NCBI GenBank assembly: GCA_905198125.1
Contig: CAJKBH010000002.1
Coordinates: forward strand, 60,375-124,374
Origin: an uncultured Porphyromonadaceae bacterium
Lineage (GTDB): Bacteria; Bacteroidota; Bacteroidia; Bacteroidales; Muribaculaceae
Reading direction: 5' to 3'
DNA length: 64,000 nucleotides
Positions within the stretch are counted from its first letter, which is position 1, and every line of letters begins with the position of its first letter. Of the stretch, positions 58,701-64,000 are shown in pieces. The position numbers were made by a program, and so were the translations under genes. The notes beneath the pieces are model-generated. The model had not been told where the DNA came from, did no database searches, and worked only from the letters and a program-made list of their open reading frames with translations.

Positions 58701-59762
58701 GAAAACGCCGTGAAGGGAATATCGCACCGCAACGGACTCGGCATGGCCATCTGTCACAGCATGACCGAACTGCTGCAGGGACGCATCGAGATTGAAAGCG
58801 AGGTAGGGGAGTACGCCGAGTTCGTCGTGACGTTGCCGCAGCTTGAGGTCAACGTCGACGGGGATGCCGCGAGCGTGAAGGAAGCGCCGCAGCGAGTGAA
58901 GCTCCCGGAGATTTCGGTGGATACCGCCAAACCGGTGGCCTCGGCAGCCAAACTCAAGGAGAACCTGGGCAAGGTATTGGTGATAGACGACAATCCCGAG
59001 ATACTCACCATGATACGCGACACTTTGGCCGATTACGACGTGGTGGTGGCCGGCAATGCCCAGGAGGGTCTGGACTGCATCACGCAGCTGTCGCCGGACC
59101 TGATTATAAGCGACATCATGATGCCCGGCATGAACGGACTGGAATTCACGCGCCGGGTGAAGTGCAACAGACACACCATGCACATTCCGCTTATTCTGCT
59201 GTCGGCCAAGACCAGCAATGCCGAGCGCGTGGAGGGCATCGAGGCCGGCGCCGACGCCTATATAGGAAAGCCGTTCAGCCTGAACTATCTGCGCGCCGTG
59301 GCCAAACGTCTGCTTGAGAACAAGATCCGGCTGAAGGAATATTACAACACCTCGGCCAGCGCGTTCGAGTTCAACAACGGCAAGCTGATACACCGCGAGG
59401 ACAAGGATTATCTGGACAAGATAACCGAATTCATCGACGCGCACATCGAGGACAGCGAGCTGTCGCCCGACCATCTGGCCGCACACATGAAGATCAGTGT
59501 CCGGAACCTGTACCGCAAGTTCAAGGAAATGGGATGGCTGCCCCCGAACGATTTCATCAAGAACCACCGCATAAGTTACGCCGCGAAACTGCTGCAGACA
59601 ACATCCTATACCGTTCAGGAAATCATTTACCGCAGCGGTTTTACAAATCGGTCACATTTCTATAAGGAATTCGACAAGCGCTTCCACACCACGCCCAAGG
59701 ATTACCGCAACCGCAACAAATGTTGCGATAATTCGCTGGTGGAAGCGAAGAAAGAGGCGTAA
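55725..59762 (+). CDS. Hybrid two-component system regulator of the mannan locus
   Basis: A 1345-residue HTCS that senses an oligosaccharide in the periplasm and activates its locus. In order: signal peptide, two Reg_prop propellers (about 25-670), a Y_Y_Y domain (690-770), a transmembrane helix (FYFLLLAAAVAGAIYLYL), HisKA with ITHEFCTPLTLI (His824), HATPase with NLISNAFKYTSPGG and VYNTGKGI, a receiver domain with Asp1130 in ISDIMMPGMNG, and a C-terminal AraC helix-turn-helix. In the H-box a cysteine replaces the usual arginine (HEFC for HEFR). Central position between mannan genes makes it the likely activator of both arms. Confidence 0.95.
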   Translation: MKIGFRIILTVAMLFEALAAYSYNMRQTLNRDGLSNSAILSIAQDDDGYLWLGTCDGVNIADGRSVNPFSQIFPGQALSGNIIEGVYNGGNGRMWVLSNYGLDLVDTRTGRVTTFPQFGGQEKIAVSKDGLLYVLGEDSSRYRYTGDPESGFEKASKLDVPFKDVLHLDIIDNRMWVFTRNGIRVATLPKSAEGPENIRMDVVDRQPILFANNIGNEIYLIDGDGWICRVRKNGSRERLADISAEVRRRGRVSDIARNHNGLFLVSFSTDGVIQVDASNPSSPVIADMGLKVGVFCLETSSRQDVVWIGSDCQGLYTCWEDAYGIRSYDFNSFGNSITHPIRAIFLDSRNTLWLGTKGDGLLRINNFDEGRPEASLRTGSLYTSSNSPLLHNSVFGFGRSSRPVLWIATEEGLNYYSYVTDRINRVESVKDIRYVHQVEEVGDTLWMCTLGLGVIKAAIKGTPDNPVLTDVKKYILDNGAVSSNQFFSITRDASGNLYFSNRGKGVFRYSNGKMTSIPLKNRYDTNGVRDVFDAVADRNALWVGTGKGLIKRTPDSEKHFAGRQFGFPNNTIHEIMSMPDGKIWISTNNGIVSFNPENEETQTYAGNYGINVTEFSDGASAYTGSTMMFGGINGLVIINKNEDYKAIEPYMPALRLQKVNIGGVETGMSEHLYLSGGTDRLEFGPKQNHFSLTFAAPDFINADNYTYYYTLNGKDWINNGPSPVISFNEMKYGSYKLSVKYLNRATGVESKPYVLNIVVLAPWYLSWWAKTFYFLLLAAAVAGAIYLYLRRQRERQTREMDRMEQQHRENLYEEKLRFFTNITHEFCTPLTLIYGPCERIQTYPGTDDYISKYVGLIRNNAERLNSLIQELIDFRRMETGNKRLKIRSVAVSDLCSDIIGSFSELSDRNSIDFVSEVDRDIQWNTDFSCLRKIVTNLISNAFKYTSPGGTIKVRLRVVDGKLRLSVYNTGKGILPEDRERIFNRYSVLDNVEENAVKGISHRNGLGMAICHSMTELLQGRIEIESEVGEYAEFVVTLPQLEVNVDGDAASVKEAPQRVKLPEISVDTAKPVASAAKLKENLGKVLVIDDNPEILTMIRDTLADYDVVVAGNAQEGLDCITQLSPDLIISDIMMPGMNGLEFTRRVKCNRHTMHIPLILLSAKTSNAERVEGIEAGADAYIGKPFSLNYLRAVAKRLLENKIRLKEYYNTSASAFEFNNGKLIHREDKDYLDKITEFIDAHIEDSELSPDHLAAHMKISVRNLYRKFKEMGWLPPNDFIKNHRISYAAKLLQTTSYTVQEIIYRSGFTNRSHFYKEFDKRFHTTPKDYRNRNKCCDNSLVEAKKEA

Positions 59763-59866
59763 TCCGGTTTTGTTTCCGTTTGTGACATTTTTGTATGGTG
59801 TCGCATGTATTCAGGGATAACGACATTCTTGTCGTTTAGGCATACAGATTAATATAGGAATACATG

Positions 59867-59874
59867 TAACTTTG
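59867..59874 (+). promoter_or_regulatory. -7 promoter box of the GH125 operon
   Basis: TAACTTTG, 26 bases before the start at 59900. A -33 TTTG is not seen at the usual distance, as expected for a promoter needing an activator. Confidence 0.5.
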
Positions 59875-59899
59875 CCACCAGATAAACGAACCAGATATC

Positions 59900-61363
59900 A
59901 TGAACAGAATTATAATCACATTAACAGGGGCGTTGGCTCTGTCGACGGCAATTCCGGCGTATTCGTCGGAGACGTGCATCTGCCAGCCGGACAATGTCAA
60001 GGTCAGCCGTGTGGACCGCGCCGCATATAAGTGTCAGCGGCCCGCGAAGAAGGAGCGTCTGTTCCACTCCGATGCCGTGGAGCGGGAGATAAAAAGGGTG
60101 AAATCCCTGCTGACGAATCCCAAACTGGCATGGATGTTCGAGAATTGTTTTCCGAACACCATCGACACCACCGTGCATTACAGGACAGGCGAGGACGGCA
60201 AGCCCGATACCTTCGTATATACGGGCGACATCCACGCCATGTGGCTCCGCGACTCCGGAGCGCAGGTGTGGCCGTATGTGCAGCTGGCCAATTCCGACCC
60301 GCAGCTGCGCAAGATGCTGGAGGGAGTGATACGCCGTCAGCTGATGTGCATCAACATCGACCCGTACGCCAATGCCTTCAACGACGGACCCACCGGTGGC
60401 GAATGGCAGTCGGATGTGACCGACATGCTGCCGGAGGTGCACGAGCGTAAATGGGAAATCGACTCGCTGTGCTATCCGGTGCGGCTGGCTTACGAGTACT
60501 GGAAGGTGACTGGCGACGCGTCGGTGTTCGACCAGGCGTGGATCCAGGCCGTGGACAACATTCTGACCACCTTCCGCGAGCAGCAGCGTCGCGACGGACA
60601 CGGCAAATACAAATTCATGCGTAAGACGGAGCGGGCTTTCGACACTCTGAGCAATAACGGAATGGGAACGCCGGTGAAACCGTGCGGACTGATCGCGTCG
60701 AGCTTCCGTCCGTCGGACGACGCCACGACCCTGCAGTTCCTGGTGCCCTCCAATTTCTTCGCGGTGTCCATACTGCGCAAGGCGGCCGAGATTCTGGATA
60801 CGGTGAACCATGACGCACGCAGGAGCGCCGAGTGTCGCGCACTGGCCTCCGAGGTGGAGGATGCGTTGCAGAAACATGCCGTGTACAATCATCCTGTCTA
60901 TGGCAAAATATATGCCTTTGAGTGCGACGGATTCGGCAATCATTTTCTGATGGACGATTCCAATGCGCCCAGCCTGATGTCAATGCCTTATCTGAGTGAT
61001 GTGGACGTAAACGACCCGATATATCAGAACACCCGCCGCTTCATCTGGAGCGACAGCAATCCCTATTTCTTCAAGGGAAAGGCTGGCGAGGGCATAGGCG
61101 GCCCGCATGTGGGTTACGACTATATCTGGCCCATGAGCCTGATGATGAAGGCGTTCACCAGCACCGACGATGCCGAGGTGGCGCAGTGCCTTAAAAGCGT
61201 GATGGACACCGAGGCCGGCACCGGTTTCATTCACGAATCCTTCCATAAGGATGATCCGTCCGACTTCACCCGCGCATGGTTCGCATGGCAGAACACACTG
61301 TTCGGCGAACTGGTGCTGAAGCTGGTGAACGAGGGTAAAATCGACCTGCTCAATAATATATGA
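59900..61363 (+). CDS. GH125 exo-alpha-1,6-mannosidase
   Basis: A 487-residue exported enzyme of family GH125, an inverting exo-alpha-1,6-mannosidase acting on backbone fragments. The family motifs are clear: TGDIHAMWLRDSGAQVWPY (about residues 109-127), WEIDSLCYPVRLAYEYW, FRPSDDA, DDSNAPSLMSMPYL and GFIHESFHKDDPSDFTRAWFAW, the last holding the conserved glutamate. A signal peptide (about 22 residues) places it in the periplasm. It is the first gene of a three-gene plus-strand operon after the HTCS, with 26 bases to the next gene. Confidence 0.93.
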   Translation: MNRIIITLTGALALSTAIPAYSSETCICQPDNVKVSRVDRAAYKCQRPAKKERLFHSDAVEREIKRVKSLLTNPKLAWMFENCFPNTIDTTVHYRTGEDGKPDTFVYTGDIHAMWLRDSGAQVWPYVQLANSDPQLRKMLEGVIRRQLMCINIDPYANAFNDGPTGGEWQSDVTDMLPEVHERKWEIDSLCYPVRLAYEYWKVTGDASVFDQAWIQAVDNILTTFREQQRRDGHGKYKFMRKTERAFDTLSNNGMGTPVKPCGLIASSFRPSDDATTLQFLVPSNFFAVSILRKAAEILDTVNHDARRSAECRALASEVEDALQKHAVYNHPVYGKIYAFECDGFGNHFLMDDSNAPSLMSMPYLSDVDVNDPIYQNTRRFIWSDSNPYFFKGKAGEGIGGPHVGYDYIWPMSLMMKAFTSTDDAEVAQCLKSVMDTEAGTGFIHESFHKDDPSDFTRAWFAWQNTLFGELVLKLVNEGKIDLLNNI

Positions 61364-61389
61364 GCAAGTCGGAATAACACAGATTCTAC

Positions 61390-62343
61390 ATGATGAAAAA
61401 GTTAGGAATATTTTTTGGATTGGTTATGGTTATCATGGTGCTGTCGGGTTCAGGCAGCACCATGTCTGCTGTTGAAAAAGCTGTATTCAACGTGGCCAGC
61501 TATAACCTGCGACAGCTGAACGACGGCGACACCAAGGCCGGCAACGGATGGGGACGCAGATGCCCGGTGTTGGGACAACTGATCAGGTATCATGAGTTCG
61601 ACATCTTCGGCACACAGGAGGGGTTCAAGACCCAGCTGGATGAACTTAAGGCCCTGCTGCCGGGGTACGATTACATCGGCGCGGGACGCGAGGACGGCAA
61701 GGATGCCGGCGAGCATTCGGCCATATTCTATAATACCGAGAAGTTCAAGTTGCTGGATCACGGCGATTTCTGGATCTCGGAGACGCCCGACAAGCCGGGC
61801 CTTGGCTGGGACGCCGTCTGCCCGAGGATATGCTCGTGGGGAAAGTTCCGTCATAAGGAAAGCGGCCGGGAGTTCGTGATGTTCAACCTGCACATGGACC
61901 ATGTCGGCAAGAAGGCCCGTGTGGAGGGCGCCAAGCTGGTGCGCAGCCGCATCGACGGCTTCGGCCGGGGCTGCCCGGCGTTTGTGACAGGCGACTTCAA
62001 TGTGGACCAGACCAGCCCGTCGTACCGTACCATTACCGCAGGGGGCGATCTGCTGGATTCATACGAGGTCGCGCAGTTGCGTTATGCCCTGAACGGCACG
62101 TTCAACAATTACGGGATTGACGGCTACACCGACAGCCGCATCGACCATGTGTTTGTCACGCCCGATGTCAAGGTGCTTAAGTACGGAGTGTTGACCGACA
62201 CCTACCGTACACCCGAGAACAGCAAGCGGGTAAACGCCAATGACGCACCCGAGGAGATAGAGGTGAGCCGCTACGTGGCCCGCACACCTTCCGACCATTT
62301 CCCGGTTGTGGTAAGGGTGTCGCTGGACCTGAACAACAACTAA
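61390..62343 (+). CDS. Exported endonuclease/exonuclease/phosphatase-family protein
   Basis: A 317-residue metal-dependent phosphohydrolase fold. The catalytic set is complete: YNLRQLND, FGTQEGF (metal Glu), FNLHMDHVG, TGDFNVDQTS (Asp, Asn), RIDHVFV and TPSDHFPV (Asp, His). The N-terminal hydrophobic segment indicates export. Similar proteins occur in mannan loci of Bacteroides, where a phosphodiesterase could remove phosphate groups from yeast mannan side chains; that substrate is an inference. It lies between GH125 and GH43 genes (15-base gap) and is co-transcribed with them. Confidence 0.85.
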   Translation: MMKKLGIFFGLVMVIMVLSGSGSTMSAVEKAVFNVASYNLRQLNDGDTKAGNGWGRRCPVLGQLIRYHEFDIFGTQEGFKTQLDELKALLPGYDYIGAGREDGKDAGEHSAIFYNTEKFKLLDHGDFWISETPDKPGLGWDAVCPRICSWGKFRHKESGREFVMFNLHMDHVGKKARVEGAKLVRSRIDGFGRGCPAFVTGDFNVDQTSPSYRTITAGGDLLDSYEVAQLRYALNGTFNNYGIDGYTDSRIDHVFVTPDVKVLKYGVLTDTYRTPENSKRVNANDAPEEIEVSRYVARTPSDHFPVVVRVSLDLNNN

Positions 62344-62358
62344 TATAGACGAAAAAAC

Positions 62359-63306
62359 ATGAGAATTGCGATATTATTAGGACTACTCACGCTTTCAGCC
62401 ACGTTGCAGGCTAAAAATCCGGTATTCGAAGGTTGGTATGCCGATCCGGAGGGTGTTGTTTTCGGTGATACTTATTGGATTTATCCTACATGGAGCGATC
62501 TCTATGAGCGACAGACTTTCATCGATTGTTTTTCATCGAAAGACCTTGTCAACTGGGAACGCCATCATGCCATAATCGACACTGATAGGGTGAAATGGGC
62601 GCACAAGTGTATGTGGGCGCCCGCAATCGTTGAAAACAACGGTAAATACTATCTGTTTTTCTCGGCCAACGATGTGCATGAGGGAGAAATCGGAGGCATT
62701 GGAGTAGCTGTGGCGGAACGTCCCGAGGGGCCGTTCCGTGACCTTCTCGGCCGTCCGCTCATCAACGAGATAGTGAATGGTGCACAGCCTATCGACCAGT
62801 ACGTGTTTAAGGACGACGACGGAGAATGGTATATGTATTATGGAGGTTGGGGACACTGCAATATGGTGCGCCTCAACGACGACTTCACGGCCCTGCAGCC
62901 CTGGAAGGACGGAAGCTACTACCGCGAAGTCACACCCCAAGGTTATACCGAAGGCCCGTTCATGCTGAAACGCAACGGAAAGTACTATTTCATGTGGAGC
63001 GAAGGAGGATGGGGAGGTCCGGATTATTCCGTAGCCTACTCTATGTCCGACAGCCCGTACGGACCTTTTGAGCGTGTCGGAAAGATACTTTATTCCGACC
63101 CTGAAGTGGCTACAAGTGCCGGGCATCATTCGGTAATTCAGATTCCCGGGCAGGACGAATACTATATCGTGTACCACCGCCGCCCGTTGGGCGATGACGG
63201 ACGCGACCACCGTCACACCTGCATCGACCGCCTGAAGTTTAACGCCGACGGCACCATCGCGCCTGTCAAGATCACCCGTGAAGGCGTCCTTCCGCGAACT
63301 ATCTAA
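62359..63306 (+). CDS. GH43 family glycosidase, exported
   Basis: A 315-residue five-bladed propeller enzyme with a signal peptide (about 18 residues). The three family acids are visible: Asp in GWYADPEGVVFG, Asp in PIDQYVFKDDDG and Glu in GYTEGPFMLKRNG. GH43 members usually release arabinose, xylose or galactose, so its presence in a mannan locus suggests substrates carrying such side chains, for example some fungal or plant mannans. The exact activity cannot be told. It ends the plus operon; a convergent ORF6N gene follows. No clear terminator was seen in the 17-base gap. Confidence 0.87.
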   Translation: MRIAILLGLLTLSATLQAKNPVFEGWYADPEGVVFGDTYWIYPTWSDLYERQTFIDCFSSKDLVNWERHHAIIDTDRVKWAHKCMWAPAIVENNGKYYLFFSANDVHEGEIGGIGVAVAERPEGPFRDLLGRPLINEIVNGAQPIDQYVFKDDDGEWYMYYGGWGHCNMVRLNDDFTALQPWKDGSYYREVTPQGYTEGPFMLKRNGKYYFMWSEGGWGGPDYSVAYSMSDSPYGPFERVGKILYSDPEVATSAGHHSVIQIPGQDEYYIVYHRRPLGDDGRDHRHTCIDRLKFNADGTIAPVKITREGVLPRTI

Positions 63307-63323
63307 ACCATAGCAACGACAAG

Positions 63324-63863
63324 TTATTTACCCTTGCGCTTGATTGTATGTTTGAGCTTTAGAACTGCGAAATTCAGTTCAATCTCGGTTTCAGTTTCGT
63401 TGGTCTGCATATCTTCGCCAAAGAGATCTGCCATTATTTCGCCGCTTTTCTGCATTAGCGAGCGTTGTTCATATTGTCCGGGATTTGCCGAAAGCTCACC
63501 AATCGTACGAGAAAGTTCACGAAGTTTAGCGAATGCTTCTATTATTGATATGGTGGTGTCGGTAGCGACTTCTCCTTTCAATATGGTTGCGAGCATATAC
63601 AACCCTTTTTCTGTAAATGCTTTAGGAGCTACTCTACTTTTACTGTTTGCGGTCAAATTTTTTGACCGCAAATCGGTAACCTGCTTATCATCAAGTTTAA
63701 AGACATATCCATCGGGAAACTTGTTTGGATTATTCTTAACTGCTTGATTGACTTCTTTTGTCTGGACTCCATATAATTCAGCAACATCGAAGTCAAGAAT
63801 TACAGGCAGATCGTTTATTGTTATGATTTTCTCTTTTATGGTCTGGAATGGTAGGATATTCAT
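63324..63863 (-). CDS. ORF6N domain protein
   Basis: A 179-residue protein with the ORF6N DNA-binding domain (residues about 10-95), known from phages and widespread in Bacteroidales: INDLPVILDFDVAELYGV, NQAVKNNPNKFPDGYVF and AFTEKGLYMLATILKG. A helical C-terminal part follows and ends in a basic tail (LKHTIKRKGK). Function in bacteria is unknown; the family often marks mobile or phage-derived DNA. A possible promoter box TAAATTTG lies at 63887-63894 on the minus strand. It closes the mannan locus on the right. Confidence 0.85.
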   Translation of the reverse strand: MNILPFQTIKEKIITINDLPVILDFDVAELYGVQTKEVNQAVKNNPNKFPDGYVFKLDDKQVTDLRSKNLTANSKSRVAPKAFTEKGLYMLATILKGEVATDTTISIIEAFAKLRELSRTIGELSANPGQYEQRSLMQKSGEIMADLFGEDMQTNETETEIELNFAVLKLKHTIKRKGK

Positions 63864-63886
63864 AGGGATAATGGTTCTTACAAATA

Positions 63887-63894
63887 CAAATTTA
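63887..63894 (-). promoter_or_regulatory. -7 promoter box of the ORF6N gene
   Basis: TAAATTTG on the minus strand matches TAnnTTTG, 24 bases upstream of the start. CTTG sits about 19 bases further upstream as a weak -33 box. Confidence 0.45.
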
Positions 63895-64000
63895 CTACTA
63901 ATTTTCGATAAGGCAAGAATAATTTTGAGAAACTATATAAACTCATGTCTGTTCCTGAAAGAGGTTGACTCGGTTTGGTATGTTTACTGTTTGTGGTTTA

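Noticed and set aside
56925..59567. An 880-codon open frame antisense to the HTCS gene
   Set aside because: Same kind of shadow; the plus-strand frame has a full set of kinase, receiver and AraC motifs.

Overview
The window looks like a chromosomal segment of a Bacteroidales bacterium, most likely a Muribaculaceae-type gut commensal. The evidence is a SusC/SusD pair with a hybrid two-component regulator, Bacteroidales families such as DUF3256, DUF3823 and ORF6N, AlbA_2-type and DUF1016 accessory genes, and repeated matches to the Bacteroidetes sigma promoter (TTTG, 19-20 bp, TAnnTTTG). GC is moderately high in genes, with AT-rich gaps. The family-level placement is an inference.

Layout. 1-5.3 kb (minus): the start of a copper-type P-ATPase cut by the window edge, an RsmF-like rRNA m5C methyltransferase, a YycJ-like metallo-beta-lactamase-fold protein, an RsmI-like methylase and a lipoprotein, tightly packed. 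5.5-10 kb (minus): an outer-membrane barrel, a lipoprotein, a small secreted protein and a TPR membrane regulator, with REP-like palindromic elements between. 10-11.8 kb: decayed DNA with remnants of a DUF4143 ATPase and of an AlbA_2-type ATP-binding regulator. 11.9-23.5 kb: housekeeping genes (POT peptide transporter, sufE, greA, HIT protein, iron alcohol dehydrogenase, acyl-CoA synthetase, C69 dipeptidase), with a DUF1703 ATPase/nuclease gene and a DUF1016 nuclease gene among them; the latter is bracketed by two identical 37-bp terminators. 23.8-31 kb: a secreted glycosidase-like protein with two glycosyltransferases and a beta-propeller protein, then gpmA, an LPS-kinase-like gene and a GNAT. 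31-35.3 kb: aquaporin, a DEAD-box helicase with a MITE-like element in its leader, a DUF3256 gene, and a CAT-anticodon tRNA followed by a decayed partial copy.

35.4-63.3 kb is an alpha-mannan utilisation locus. The minus-strand operon runs from 49.3 kb down: surface lipoprotein, GH76 endo-mannanase, SusC, SusD, DUF3823 lipoprotein, a secreted TIM-barrel-like protein, a ManA-like protein and an acyltransferase. On the plus strand are GH92 alpha-mannosidase and, after the regulator (HTCS, 55.7 kb), GH125 exo-alpha-1,6-mannosidase, an EEP phosphohydrolase and a GH43. A large DUF4965-type protein is divergent from the HTCS and is followed by a truncated GH78 remnant. The expected scheme is that GH76 cuts the alpha-1,6 backbone at the surface, SusCD imports oligosaccharides, GH92 and GH125 strip them to mannose, and the HTCS senses a periplasmic fragment.

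The most unexpected observations are a ManA-like protein that has lost all four zinc-ligand positions, the DUF1016 gene between duplicated terminators, the MITE-like element in the deaD leader, and 62-bp inverted-repeat elements of a dispersed family. I found no clearly new multi-gene system.
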